Part shown: one piece after another, positions 23,601-35,099 of the stretch | Layout: each line of letters opens with the position of its first letter | Numbering within the stretch: the first letter of the stretch is position 1 | Assembly: GCA_947683625.1 (NCBI GenBank) | Contig: CANTUR010000195.1 | Coordinates: 1,178,001 to 1,242,000, forward strand | Reading direction: 5' to 3' | Length of the DNA stretch: 64,000 nucleotides | Source of the DNA: Mallotus nudiflorus | Lineage: Eukaryota > Streptophyta > Magnoliopsida > Malpighiales > Euphorbiaceae | Position numbers and translations under genes: made by a program | The notes under the pieces: generated by a model | What the model saw: the letters and a program-made list of their open reading frames with translations, nothing else | Databases searched by the model: none | Told to the model about the DNA's origin: nothing

Positions 23601-24501
23601 AAAATAGCTTGAACCCACCCAGACGAGCTCGAAGGATCTATATTGCTGCAAAACCACATGTTAAAATTATGCATGGCATGTGTGCGTGACATGCATGTCC
23701 ATTTTATTATTCAAGGAAGCAAATAAAAAAGTTAAACAAGCACATTTAATATACATATAGCACAAAAACAAAATGCGAAGCTTTAAAAATGATGACCACC
23801 ACCCTTTTTTCTCCCACATATGTGTTCAATGGTGAGTATCTTATCCTAGGATTTTTGGTCTAGGTTTCAATTATCAATAGGGGATAACAAAACCAATGTA
23901 TGAAATATAACTCTCAAAATGGAGCAAACAAGTAATGGATCCTCTAAATAAATCCAAAGTCCCTCTTCAATGGGCCAAGAATGATGTCAAAGCCATACCT
24001 TATCAAGATCAATTTTTTGATGGGCCAAAATTGGCATGATAGGCCCATCTCAATCATATCTATTTAAAATGGGCTAAAAGTAGGCATGAAAGGCCCATCT
24101 TGACAAGGTCTATTTTCAATGGGCTCAGGTTTTATTTTAAGGATCCATTAAAAGGCATAAGGCACATACAATTGGAAAATCCTTAAGGGAAATTGCTAGG
24201 TTAGAATATGAGCTTGAGTCTCAGGTAATAAGCTTTGACTCCCACAATGATATTCTTCCATATACGTCTCCCTACTCAAGTGTTCATATGACGTGGATAA
24301 ATACATGTCATGGGTAATAATAACCAAATATTCCACCACCAGGTTTGAGTGAAACATAGGTAGCAAAATAATGACTATTGTTTGGTTAATTAGGATTGAG
24401 TGGTCATTATATGAAAACATATAGTGAATGCAAAGATGTAAAAGAAATAAGAGAACAGTTAAAAATGATAAATTACAAAACACTTAGAATCAATTTCTCT
24501 A
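23601..24501 (-). other. E1 5' leader, noncoding
   Basis: About 900 bases between the primer site and gag in E1's orientation. A short phrase recurs three times as gggcc(c)a-plus-ggcatga/aggcccatct near 24020-24110. No gene is supported. Confidence 0.55.
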
Positions 24502-24519
24502 TCCCTAGTGGAGTCACCA
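24502..24519 (-). other. E1 primer-binding site candidate
   Basis: On the minus strand TGGTGACTCCACTAGGGA starts one base inside the 5' LTR. It resembles primer sites of Tat/Ogre-type elements, thought to pair with a tRNA-Arg; the tRNA identity is not verified here. Confidence 0.6.
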
Positions 24520-24520
24520 C

Positions 24521-26394
24521 TGTAGGTGGCAAAGTTTAGGGTGCACCGAAGTGTTTGGTGACCACAATACTGTGTGGGCTCAAGGCCCACTAAGAAATAT
24601 GAAATAGGTCTTAAAGCTTAATCGAAGATAAAGGCACCACCCAGATAGAATCTGGACACACTGTATAATAATTAGATCCCACAGAGGTTCCTAGAAGCCG
24701 TCATTAGAGATCGAGTTCAAAAACTGGGTATGGGCATTTAAATGCCCACCCAACCTTATGGTTGGCCTCTATTTGTGTCTTGTAATTTATTATCTTTAAT
24801 TATTCAATGATTTCTTCATTACCACATGAATTGCAATTTCCTTCGAACAATTGTCTCATTTTATAATTAAGCCCGAGTTTGCACATTAGTTTCCTTTATG
24901 CATTTGTTCCTAACATTCATCATAAATAAAGTAAATAATAATAATTTACAACCATAAAGTCAAATTAAATAGGGGAAGGGATTAAGGATTATAATGTTTT
25001 ATTCAAATGAAAATATAATAAACAAAAAATAATGAAGCATTAAATTACATAAAAATATAACAAAAGGGGAAAATGATTAGGTACTAAATGAAATGATCAA
25101 AATCATTCTGATTCCCTGCAATACACAAGATATTAACTTCCAAGACATATAAAATCATACAAGAAGAATTGACATGTTAATTTGCAAATCAAATTTATAC
25201 AAATAGAGATTATAAATATTCAAACATCAACCCCAAATGAAATAGCAAAAATAACCATACGAAGCAGACTAAAAATATAAGATAAAAGGGATTCATGAAG
25301 ATTCAAACCATGCATGATTTGTATGACATATCAAAATAACAAATACGCAAGGGCCTGTTAAAGTGGTGATCGCCTCATGATAGTAAGGCAACACCACTTT
25401 GAAGAGGTGTTGCTTGATCAACAAGCTCGAATGACTCTCAAACTAGCAGACTTCTACTTCAAGTAAGGATCAACTAATATAAACAAGCTAGATGCACAAC
25501 TACACCTAAAACTCAGTAAATCATGCTAAGGACATGGCATATCACAAGCAATGAACACAAGAGAGTGAGTAAACAAGCTAATAAATAAGTAAGCTAAGGG
25601 TTATGCAAGTAAGTAAGAGATTATACAAATCTATATCTTAACCATTGAGAAGAAGTCAAGTTGCTGAAAGATGATCTTTTCCAATATAGTTTCCCCTCAG
25701 AAATGGATATGGGTGTTGAACTTCCCCTGAATGCAAGTTTTTTTACCCTTCTTCTTTAAGAAAATGGCCTTTGAACTTGATTCACCTTCGTGCCTCTTCA
25801 AGAACATTTTTCCTCCTTGTTTCAGAGTAGTTCTTTCTTCAAAACTCTCTTTTTTTGCTAAAATTGTTTCCCCCCTTCTCTCTCTCTTCTTCTCCTTTTT
25901 AATCCCATGTGTAGCCCATACCCCTACTATTTTTTTCATTATTGCATTTTTTTTTGCATTTTTCTCTTCCTAAAAATTTTCTTTTTCATAATAGAGATTG
26001 AGTTCTAGTCAAAGTGGGCCCACCATTAACCACCATTGTCACCTCTACATTTAATGCTGAGGCAAGTGGTTGTGTGTAGAGGTGGTGGCTCTGTGATGAG
26101 GCAATCACCTCATCACTACCGCTATAGAGGCGATCGCCTCTTCAAAGAGGCGTCGCCACTCTGGCCCTTTTTGCACTGGGCCTAATGGGTCGAGGTGACC
26201 TGGGCTTGTTCTATAGGGGTTTTAAGCACAAATTTATGGGTTTCAAGCTCTCGGGCTCATTTTTGAGAATATCTTAGGTTTCTCTCTTACATTCAAACTT
26301 CGTATTTCTCATCATTAGACTCTATTGTGAGCCGATTAAATCGAGCATCCATAGTTTACCCTTTATCACAGGCTGATCGAATTGGGTGTCTACA
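24521..26394 (-). repeat. E1 5' LTR (right copy)
   Basis: TGTAGGTGGC to GTGTCTACA on the + strand, 1874 bp, aligned with 2584-4431. It keeps intact TG/CA-type ends, unlike the left copy. It contains the perfect palindrome gaggcgatcgcctc at 26127-26140 and further variants at 25365-25410 and 26040-26160. Confidence 0.9.
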
Positions 26395-26844
26395 CCTACT
26401 ATCATCGACATTCATAAACTTTAAAAAATTACCATCGGTGAGAGCTATAATGCATGGAGTAGATGATCCCTTTGAAAAAGTGTTGAGATAAGCTTCTTCT
26501 AGGACTTGTCATGGATTAACAAACCCTTTAGCCTCTTTTGTTAAAATTTCCATGTAATTTTTCATGAGCTCTCTTGCATATTTTCTAGCATTAATCCCTT
26601 TCTTGACCCAATTACCAACCCCATCAGTGACATTGATCGTGTTCTTTTTTTTAGAAATGAAGTGGGCGTCTTCTCCTAGTGGTTCCTTTATGTTATCTTT
26701 AGGCAAGTAAAAAGATTTGATGTTCATCTTCAATCTTGGGATATTGATTTGCTGACAATGATGGTACTAAAGAAGATTAGTATCATTGTAACATGTAATA
26801 AAAGTAGCAATAGAAGATGGTTTATAATTATGGAGGATGGACAT
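26395..26844 (-). pseudogene. PP2C pseudogene P1, 5' (N-terminal) half
   Basis: The start codon is at 26844 (minus), matching the start of P2 at 36996. The conserved stretch SFYLPKDNIKEPLGEDAHF leads to the metal-binding motif VTDGVGNW, where P2 has GVGGW, then KGINARKYARELM. A stop lies in the N-terminal region, where P2 has the Gln of ILQYHH, and another at FVNP. The gene is broken at 26394 by E1; the C-terminal half lies at 2186-2583. Confidence 0.8.
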
Positions 26845-27074
26845 GGTTCTAATAAATGTTGGTCCTGTAGGATAAGAAATTAAGGTTTTTTGCTTAGAGG
26901 TTTTAGTGAGGTTTTAAGAAAGAAAGGCTTTGAAAATAGGAAAGAGAGAATGAAATTGAAGTCAAGTGATGGCAGTGGTATCTTACTGAGAGGTTTTAGT
27001 GAGGTTTTGAGAAAGGAAGGCTTTGAAAATATCAAAGAATCAAATAGAAATGAAGTGTTTATTGATGATCTATT
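26845..27074 (-). other. Upstream region of P1 with a duplicated block
   Basis: This 230-bp stretch holds two copies of a block reading gaggttttagtgaggtttt then agaaaggaaggctttgaaaa (about 26897 and 26990). The same doubled block precedes P2, P3 and P4, so it belongs to the ancestral PP2C 5' region. It ends at the copia target site ctatt (27070-27074). Confidence 0.75.
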
Positions 27075-27476
27075 TATTGGATTATAAATTTTTTTTAGCC
27101 TAATAAGTCTTTTTGGACCAAACTCAATTTCTATAATTGTTTGACAACACCACAAATAAATGGTTGATGTATAATGAAGTTAGGTGCGCGCAAGAATAAT
27201 GAACATGGTTAATTATTAAGATTAGTTAGTGTGATAAATTATTTGTTGGTTAGTGATTAATGGGAATGAGTTGTAAGTGTATGATTAGGATTTAATTGTA
27301 TTTGTTTATTTGAATGGTTTATATTGATTCTCTAGTAGTATAAATAGGGCTTCTTACAAAGTGGTTTATGTATTAAAGAAAAAGAAAAAAAGAAGTGTAA
27401 GGAAGCAAAGCTTTTAAATGTGTAAAAGTGTTTGATAGAGTTTAATAAAGATTATTTGAGTGTTTAGTGTTCAATA
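27075..27476 (+). repeat. C1 5' LTR
   Basis: Starts TATTGG, where the 3' LTR has TGTTGG, and ends TTCAATA where the 3' LTR has TTCAACA. A TATA box, tataaata, is at 27339-27346. Confidence 0.9.
27339..27346 (+). promoter_or_regulatory. Putative TATA box of copia LTR (C1)
   Basis: tataaata followed by gggcttcttacaaag. The same site is at 43066-43073 (C2) and 63226-63233 (C3). In C2 the next bases, cctcttgcaaagagg, form a small inverted repeat. Confidence 0.55.
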
Positions 27477-27479
27477 AAG

Positions 27480-27491
27480 TGGTATTAGAGC
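27480..27491 (+). other. C1 primer-binding site (initiator tRNA-Met type)
   Basis: tggtattagagc differs at one base from TGGTATCAGAGC, the usual copia site, and starts 3 bases after the LTR. Confidence 0.85.
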
Positions 27492-27662
27492 TAAATATTG
27501 GCATATAGTATACCAAATCGAAGATCTTGGAAAAATGAATCCAACGCCACTTGAATCACCCCAATTAAAGGTCAGATTCACTGCCAATCACCATCAAAAG
27601 TTTACTGATAGAAACCTACTTAACTCACTAACTTCAAGCCGAGTCGAGGAGCCAAGTCAAGT

Positions 27663-27753
27663 CAAGCCATTGACTGAGTCGTTAAGCCGTTGACTGAGTT
27701 ATTGAGCCATTGATTAAGCAGCTAAGTCGTTGACCAAGCCGTAGGGCCATTGA
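27663..27753 (+). repeat. 20-bp tandem repeat in the C1 leader, about 4.5 copies
   Basis: Units of the form aagccattgactgagtcgtt follow each other without gaps. The same array has about 4.5 units in C2 (43431-43520) and about 2.5 in C3 (63576-63627). Confidence 0.8.
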
Positions 27754-27842
27754 CTTTTTAACCAGAGTCCATCTTAAGATTTTTCGGTGTTCTGAATCCA
27801 ACCATTCAATTGAATTTTGCAAATTCTTTCCATATTAAGAAG

Positions 27843-28790
27843 TATGGCAAAATAGTATGGCATCCTTCCAAGTTCTAAGTTCCAATACTCAATAATAATA
27901 ATTATAATAATTGGAGTATTAAAATAAAGGCTCTCCTTAATGCATATAATGTTTGGGATATTATAGAGAAAGGCTATAATGAACCACAATATGAGGCATT
28001 ACTATCCTAGTTTGAAAAGGATTGTTTAAAAGATTCAAGAAAGAAGGACAATAAGGCTCTTTTTTTGATCTATAAAGTCCTAGATGATGAAAATTTTGAG
28101 AAAATTTCAGATATAACCTCTACTAAACAAGCATGGGAGAAGCTGCAAACATCATATAAAGGAGAAGAAAAAGTGAAAAAGGTGCATCATCAAACTTTAA
28201 AAGGAGATTCTGAATCTCTGCATATGAAAGGTGGTAAGTCCATATCTAATTATTTTCTAAAGTTTTGGCTATTTCTAATTAGCTAAAAAGAAATGGTGAA
28301 AAGCTAAAAGATGTGAGAATAATGGAAAAGATACTCCATTAATTATACCTAAAGTTTGAGTATATTATTGTAATTATAGAAGAGACTAAAGACTTAGAGG
28401 AAATGAAGATTGAGTAGCTTCTAGGCTCATTACAAGCCTATAAAGAGAAACATAAGAAGCAGTAAGGAATCATTGAGCAACACCTCAAACTGTAGCTCAA
28501 GGATATGCATGGAAGCTAAGGTAATGAAAGAAATCAACGTGGCCAAGGCAGAGGTGGAAGTCACAGATGAGGTGGAAGCCGTGGTCGTGGATGAGGTTGG
28601 AGTTTTTACAATAGCTACTTCAATAACTTTGAGAAAGGTGAAAGTTCTACGAGAAGTTGTGGGAGAGGTAATCCAAACTCAAGGTATAATAAATCCCAAG
28701 TTTTATATTATAATTGTCATAATTATAGGCATTATGCATTAGGATGCAGAGCTCCTAGAAATAAGGTTGAACAAAATACCAACTATGTAG
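27843..28790 (+). pseudogene. C1 gag (UBN2-type), broken
   Basis: The frame begins at the ATG at 27843 and is stopped after three codons. The copia gag core is clear at 28065-28270: [27 protein letters not shown] and SISNYF. A Gly/Arg-rich stretch lies near 28535-28680. The zinc knuckle at 28711-28756 is damaged: its second Cys is Tyr, where C2 keeps C-x2-C-x4-H-x4-C. Stops at 28008, 28284 and later break the protein. Confidence 0.8.
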
Positions 28791-28799
28791 AAGTAAAGA

Positions 28800-30150
28800 T
28801 TGAGGAGAAGGTAGTGCCACTAGCTTATAGAGACAATGTTGGCGATTAAGGAAATACTTGGTACCTAGGTATTGGTGCAAGCAACCATATGTGAGGAAAA
28901 AGAAGTATGTTCATGGAACTCAATGAATGTTTCCTTTGGTGATGATTCAGAAGTATTAGTAAAAAGAAGAGGTAACATCCTTATTCATACTAAAAATGGT
29001 AATTATCAATTAATTTTTGATGTCTATCATATTCCTAATATGACATGTAACATTTTGAGTATGAGTCAACTCTTAAAAAAAGGCTATGATTTTTACATAA
29101 AGTATTATAGTCTTTTTACTAAAATGGCGAAGAAGATTTAAACTAAAGTAAAAATGTCAAAGAATAAACTGTTTCCTTTGAATATTCAAAATGATGTTGT
29201 AAAGTATTTGAAAGTTTTTTGCAAAAATGCATTATGGTTATGACATCTTTGATTTGGGCACCTCAACTTTGGAAGCTTGGAACTATTATTGAAAAAGAGA
29301 AAGGTAAGTGAACTACCTTACATTAAACATCCAGATTAGTTTTGTAAAGGGTGTTTGCTTGGAAAGTAGTTTAGAAATAGCTTTCCCAAGGAATTATACT
29401 AAAGAGCCAAGAAGCCATTAGAACTCATTCATACTAATGTGTGTGGGCCAATTACTACAAGCTCTCTTAGTAAAAATAACTATTTCCTTCTTTTTATTGA
29501 TGATTTTTTAAGAAAAACTTGGGCATATTTCTTGAAGCAGAAATCAGAAGTCTTTAAAGCATTTAAGGCATTTAAAACTACTGTGGAGAATAATAGCAGT
29601 CGAAAGATTAAAGCATTGAGATCATATCAAGGAGGAGAATTCACTTTAAAGGAATTCTAGGAATTTTGTGTGACAAATGAAATTTGGCATTTTCTCATTA
29701 TTTAGAGATCTCCACAATAAAATAGCATTGTAGAAAGAAAAAATGGAACTATCCTTGATATGGCACAAAGTGTGCTTAAAACCAAATATTTCCTGAAATA
29801 ATTTTGGGTTGAAGCAGTAGCTATAGTAGTCTACCTGTTCAACCAATATCCAATAAGAGGTGTTTGGGGAAAGGCACTACAAGAAGCCTAGAATAGAAGA
29901 AAGCCTGGAATTTCTCATCTCAGAGTATTTGGAAGTGTAGCCTATGTTCATGTACCATATGAAAGAAGAATCAAGCTTGATGATAAAAGTGAAAGATACA
30001 TCTTCATCGGCTATTCTACTCACTCAAAAGGGTACAAACTATACAATCCAAATAATAAAAAGTTTGTGATCAGTTGGGATGTGATGTTTGACGAAGAAGG
30101 TGAATGAGACTTCAACTCTTCCATAAATGAATTCAATTACTTTCCTTAGT
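28800..30150 (+). pseudogene. C1 protease and integrase, broken
   Basis: The protease motif reads YLGIGASNHM at about 28860-28891; family members have D-T-G-A-S, so the catalytic Asp is lost, and C2 has YIGAS. The gag-pre-integrase part has YHIPNMTCNILSMSQLLKKGYDF. In integrase, FLLFIDDFLRKTWAYF (29473-29520) keeps an Asp, but LRSYQGGEF (29617-29643) has Tyr in place of the second catalytic Asp. VFGSVAYVHVPYERRIKLDDKSERYIFIGY marks the C-terminal part (29929-30015). Confidence 0.85.
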
Positions 30151-30379
30151 TTGACGAAATAGAGTAAACACTAGTGGAGCAATTAAGTGAACCTCAACAA
30201 AAGCACACAACACCTCCTATTTCACCAATGCAAAGTGATGAAGGAAGTTCACTAGTATCTTTCTTGGCTGAAAAAAATGAAGAATGCATAAGAAGATTTG
30301 AAGATCTCTATGAAGTGACTGATCTCCTGGAGAATCTCACTCTTTTTTCAATCTTTTTGCTGATTATGAACTGGTGAAC

Positions 30380-31895
30380 TTCCAAGAAGCTGCGTAAGAT
30401 GACAAATGGAGAAATGCAATGGATGATGAAATCAAAGCCATTGAAAATAATGACACATGGGAACTTACTGCTCTTCTAAAGGAACACAAGCTAATTGGTG
30501 TAAAATGGGTATACAAAATAAAGAAGAATGCTAAAGGAGAGTTGAAAAACACAAAATAAAACTAGTTTCCAAAGGCTACAGTCAGAAGCTAGAATTGACT
30601 ATGATGAGGTATTTGCTCCTGTTGCATGCTTAGAGAGTGTGAGACTGATTATTTATATAGCAGCTTAAAATAGGTGGAAGATTCACTAGATGGATGTAAA
30701 GTTTGCTTTCCTAAATAGAGTTCTTGAAGAGGAAGTCTACATTTAGCAACCACCAGGATGTGAAGTCAAAGGACATGAATCCAACGTTCTTAGTTTGGAA
30801 AAGGCTCTCTATGAGTTGAAGCAACAACCAAAAGCATGGAACAATTGAATTGATAAGTGCTTCCAATAGATTGGTTTCTTTAAATGTCCATATAAGCATG
30901 CTCTCTATTTAAAAATAAAAAATGGAGATGTTTTGATCGTTTGCTTATATGTGGATGACTTAATCTTCACCGAAAATAATCTAAACATGTTTGAAGATTT
31001 TAAGAAGGCAATGGTGAAAGAGTTCAAGATGATGGATATTGGATTAATGACATACTACCTTGACATTGAAGTCAAGCAAAAGAAAGATGGGATTTTTATC
31101 TCACAAGAAAGTTACACAAAGGAGATCCTCAAGAAATTCAAGATGGATGATTACAACCCTAAAAACCCACTGATGGAGTGTAGAATCAAGTTGTTCAAAG
31201 ATGATGAAGCAGAAAAGGCTAATCTAACACTTTTTAAGAGTCTAGTTGGATGTTTGTGATATTTAACTTGTACAAGGTTCGACATTCTCTATGCAACAGG
31301 ATTTGTGAGTCATTTACATGGAGACTCTAATAACCACTCATTTCAAGGCTACAAAGAGAATTCTTTGCTACCTGAAAGGTAAAATAGATTTTGGCTTATA
31401 TTATTTAGTTTTAATGACTACAAGCTCATTGGATATAGTGACAGGATTGGGCTGAAGATAGTGATGATAAAAAAAAAACCACAACTGGTTTTATGTTTTT
31501 CCTAGGAGACACTACTTTCACATGGATGTCAATAAAGCAACCAATTGTCATTCTCTGAACATGTGAAGCTGAGTATGTTGTTTCTACAACATGTGTGAGT
31601 CATGCAATTTAGCTTTGGAATTTGTTGAAGGAATTGAACATGTCATAAGTGGAACCAATAGAGATTTGTGTCGATAATAAGTCAGTAATAGCTTTAGCCA
31701 AGAATCTAGTGTATCATGATCGAAGCAAACACATCGATAGTCGGTATCGTTACTTAAGAGAATGCATTACAAAGCAAGATGTGAAACTATAATATGTGAA
31801 GTCTCAATATCAAATTGTAGATATCTTCACCAAGCCATTGAAGAAGGAAGATTTTGTTAGATTAAGAAATACACTTGGCATTATAAAACAAGTTT
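30380..31895 (+). pseudogene. C1 reverse transcriptase and RNase H, broken
   Basis: RT begins DDKWRNAMDDEIKAIENNDTWEL and IGVKWVYKIK, is scrambled by frame changes near 30540-30900, then resumes in the frame 30933-31259 with VCLYVDDLIF, where the Y-V-D-D catalytic pair is intact, and FISQESYTKEILKKF. RNase H follows from about 31260, with TTGFMFFLGDTTFTW and, after frame changes, the terminal CLGIIKQV-like end at the polypurine tract. Confidence 0.85.
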
Positions 31896-31905
31896 AAGGG
31901 GGGAG
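31896..31905 (+). other. C1 polypurine tract
   Basis: aaggggggag immediately precedes the 3' LTR. The C2 equivalent, tgagggggag, is at 56251-56260. Confidence 0.75.
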
Positions 31906-32306
31906 TGTTGGATTATAAAATTGTTTTATCCCAACAAGTCTTTTGGCCTAAACTCAATTTCTATAATTGTTTGATAGCACCATAAACAAATGGTTGATGA
32001 ATAATGAAGTTAGGTGCATGCAAGAACAAAGAATGTGGTTAATTATTAAGATTAGTTGGTTTGATAAATTATTAGTTGGTTTGTGGTTAGTGGGTGTGAG
32101 TTGTAAGTGTATGGTTAGGATTTAATTATATTAGTATATTTGAATGGTTTAGATTGATTCTCTAGTATTATATATAGGGCCGCTTGCAAAGAGGTTTATG
32201 TATTAAAGAAAAAGAAAAAAAAAGAAGTGTAAGGAAGCAAAGCTTCTAAATGTGTAAAAGTGTTTGAGAGTTTAATAAAAATTGTTTGAGTGTTTAGTGT
32301 TCAACA
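31906..32306 (+). repeat. C1 3' LTR
   Basis: TGTTGGATTATAAA to TTCAACA, 401 bp, with intact TG/CA ends. It aligns with 27075-27476, 42796-43205, 56261-56666 and 62963-63365. Confidence 0.9.
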
Positions 32307-34453
32307 CTGTTTCCTTAAAACATGGCTACAAAGGAAAAAGATCTTACACTTACATAGTGATACACTTAACTCTTAGCACGATTCTGATTTTTAATCAAAT
32401 TTCAGCTTGCATCGCTATATGATTATTTGACTCATTTTCAACTATAAAATGGGTGGGAAATTATATAATCGCCATGTATCATTCTTTAGTTGGAATGTCA
32501 AATCAATTATATTAAAATAATTAAAAAAATAATTATATAAATAAAGAGTAATGATAGACATGACTACCAACAACCTCCATTATCATTAAAAATAAATTAT
32601 TTGATCAAACTATAGTTATGTCTCATTTGTTTAATAATACAAAAAAAGTTATATAATAGTTGAAGAACACTCATTTTAATTGAGAAATTAATTAAATTGA
32701 TAGAAGTTAAACACCTTAAAAAAATAAGGTGAACTCATCGTACCATAATTTAAACACCTATATCTTATAACTAATTTATTTATGTATATTTTATTTTTAT
32801 AATTTTTATAATTTTTAATATGAGATAGAAGCATTATAGTAATATGCAGATGCAATGGATGTTGCTACTAGCCACATAGCATGATTAGTTTATCCATTTT
32901 CTTTTAAAATTTTCTTTTTAATTAGTTGTAATCATTTTATTTTCTCCAATTTTGTCGGTATAAACCTAAAATCTAATCATTTCATTCCCCTTACATTATT
33001 ATCTATAAAATAATAATAACAAAATGATGAATGTTATTTTGTACATTAATTTAATTTTCAATTATATATTATTTCAAAGTTATATTATCAATTAAAAAAA
33101 AATATTGCACATCCAACCATTTGGTGCAATAGTTTTGGTGTAAGCAAGAATTTCCCATAAAAAAAATAATTAAAATCCAAAGTGCCAATGTACAACATTT
33201 TAGCATAGAGATTGCAAAATTGTAGAATTGACACAAAAACATCTCCCTTTACCAAAATTGCACGAAGTTAAAATTGACATATGATGCAAGAAGCCAAAGT
33301 TTATGCCATGGTCAGTCATAGTTACAACGTCCGTGTACCAAATCTCAGTCAATGGAAATCTCATCCAACATTTTAATTTCGTTTGTGATGTATAAATTAA
33401 ATATTTTATATTGGATCAATAAAATAAAATAAGTGATTTTATATTACACATCTAATTATTGAGTGTGATACACCTTATAGTAATCACAATTTGACTTATA
33501 AATGATGATTGCTATATGTTAGTAATTCAAAAAGTTTATTATAATAATATGACCATTGGATAAATTCCTTGTTGCTCAAAACGTGAACATTTTCATGTAA
33601 AATGATCCATTACTTTTTCCTGCACATTCAAGTCATTTCTTTTTGCCCAGAAATGGATCAACTCATTGTGTCAAACTTTAAGGACTTATAGGTTGTAATT
33701 TATTATTTATTTATTATTTTTGTAAGTAATAAAATAATTTAAAAATATTATATTATAATTTGTTACTACTACTGATACATTATTTATATGGCTGCTAGCG
33801 ACACAAACAATTATCCTTTTGCCCATCACATAATATTATCACTTTATTAGACTAAAATATTTGAATTAATAATATATAGTAATCACCATTCATAAATTGC
33901 AAACATAAAACCATTTGAAAGACAACAAAATCAAAGAAAACACATTTTAATTATCTAAGAGATGGGATGGGATCAAAAAATCAAATGATCGATGATTCGA
34001 TTAAATTAATCTTTACATCTATCAAGGTTTATGATATAGTTGGTGTGAGCATGCATGAAGCTTCTTTCATGGCTATTAAAGCTCGTAGTTAAGTCCAATC
34101 AACATAATTAGAAGTGCAGGAGAACACAATCAAACAAATAAGCAGGATTGCATTAGACTAATTACGAGAGAATCAATGACAACATAACTAATTTGAACAG
34201 CTTAATCATTAGCAAAATTGAGCAAAGAGCTGGACAATTTCAAACATAAAAATATTTTATTTGTTGAGAACCCAGTTTAACCATTAATGGAAGCTTAAAA
34301 AAGACTACATTAATATAATAATAGTTACAGGAAGGGTTGGGTCAGCCTTTTCTGTATTAGCATTTGACAAAACCCTCACAAGAACATAAATGTCTATTCA
34401 AATTTAACTATCTACCTAATTCTAAAAAAATTAACATCATGAGCATATCTATT
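32307..34453. other. Noncoding spacer and extra flank copy D'
   Basis: Begins with the copia target copy ctgtt, then PP2C upstream sequence (32307-32825, compare 37209-37720), then a copy of flank D (from about 32830). It ends in gcatatctatt, the antisense of the PP2C stop region, and switches at once to the start of the next DPE2-like block. No coding frame is supported. The same arrangement occurs at 56668-59222. Confidence 0.75.
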
Positions 34454-34604
34454 TTGAGTTTCTTGCTTTCTAGGTTTTGCCTTTTTTTTTTACTGAATTC
34501 CAATCTGGTTAATGCCGATCAGAATATTATTTTTCTTAATGTATGCATTAACGTTATGCATTTGGGATTTTGCTAGATTGAGAGGAAGATAATCCGGATC
34601 GTAA

Positions 34605-35040
34605 TTGTATATGAAATAAAAGGAGAATTTGGGATTCTTTTCTGCAGCCAAGTGTGTGAAATTGAGCTTTAGATTGCATATTACACTCAATGTGGTCAGA
34701 GCTTGGTTGTATGCGGTTATGAATCGATCCTAGGTTCTTAGAGAGTGAAGAAAGGGTTGCTATTAAATCTTGTTCATGAGGATGAGGAGCTTATATGGTA
34801 TGGAAATATGGCAGTTCCAATCAAATTTAGTTATGAGTATAGTTGTTATTTGTGGATGATGAGAAAATATTCTCAGATGGGAAATGGGGAAGAAATGCTG
34901 AATTTTCTAATTTTGCATGGGTGGAATCTGCAGAAATGCTGCACTTTATGTGTTGTTTTCTTCATTTATTTTCTTCTCGATTTCTTCATGCATTCTTTTC
35001 CTTTCCTTGTTGGGTTCTGGATAGATAAATTAAAACATAT
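34605..35040 (+). pseudogene. DPE2-like starch-binding domain fragment, U2 copy
   Basis: Same region as 255-665. KKGLLLNLVHEDEELIWYGNMAV and FSYEYSCY are visible from 34748. The Trp that should follow LGS is a stop (34739-34741), and the frame shifts after CY so that DDEK lies in another frame near 34855. No further DPE2 exons follow. Confidence 0.55.
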
Positions 35041-35099
35041 CAATGGTACATAACGACAGTTTTGATGTTATTTATTGATAGAGATTGAAGAACGGTTTT

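Larger units (their letters stand above)
2584..26394 (-). mobile_element. E1: Tat-like Ty3/gypsy LTR retrotransposon, nested and defective
   Basis: Two direct LTRs of about 1.85 kb bound the element (2584-4431 and 24521-26394), with termini TGTAG...CTACA, mutated at the left copy. The flanks tccat (2579-2583) and cctac (26395-26399) are C-to-T decayed copies of a target duplication whose original, cccac, is kept at the matching place in P2, P3 and P4. On the minus strand the order is 5' LTR, primer site, gag, protease, then a gap holding E2, an antisense PMD gene, tandem arrays and 3' LTR. The VDNGSA protease motif, antisense gene and 3' tandem repeats fit the Tat lineage. Reverse transcriptase, RNase H and integrase are missing. 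Confidence 0.85.
27075..32306 (+). mobile_element. C1: Ty1/copia retrotransposon
   Basis: 5232 bp with LTRs at 27075-27476 and 31906-32306, an initiator-Met-type primer site, copia gene order (gag, protease, integrase, RT, RNase H) and a polypurine tract. The flanks ctatt (27070-27074) and ctgtt (32307-32311) are the target duplication. The unoccupied site gatctgtttcc is kept in U2 at 37209-37213. Stops and lost catalytic residues make it non-autonomous. Confidence 0.9.

Noticed and set aside
25697..25973. Overlapping open frames on both strands in the E1 LTR
   Set aside because: They lie in a pyrimidine-rich part of the LTR and the other LTR copy does not keep either frame.
26880..27155. 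91-codon minus-strand frame with repeated KPSFLKTSLKPLSK
   Set aside because: The repeat is the doubled 5' block upstream of PP2C, and the frame crosses the copia insertion point, so it is accidental.
27663..27753. CRISPR-like array
   Set aside because: The 20-bp units follow one another without spacers and lie in a copia leader of a plant genome.
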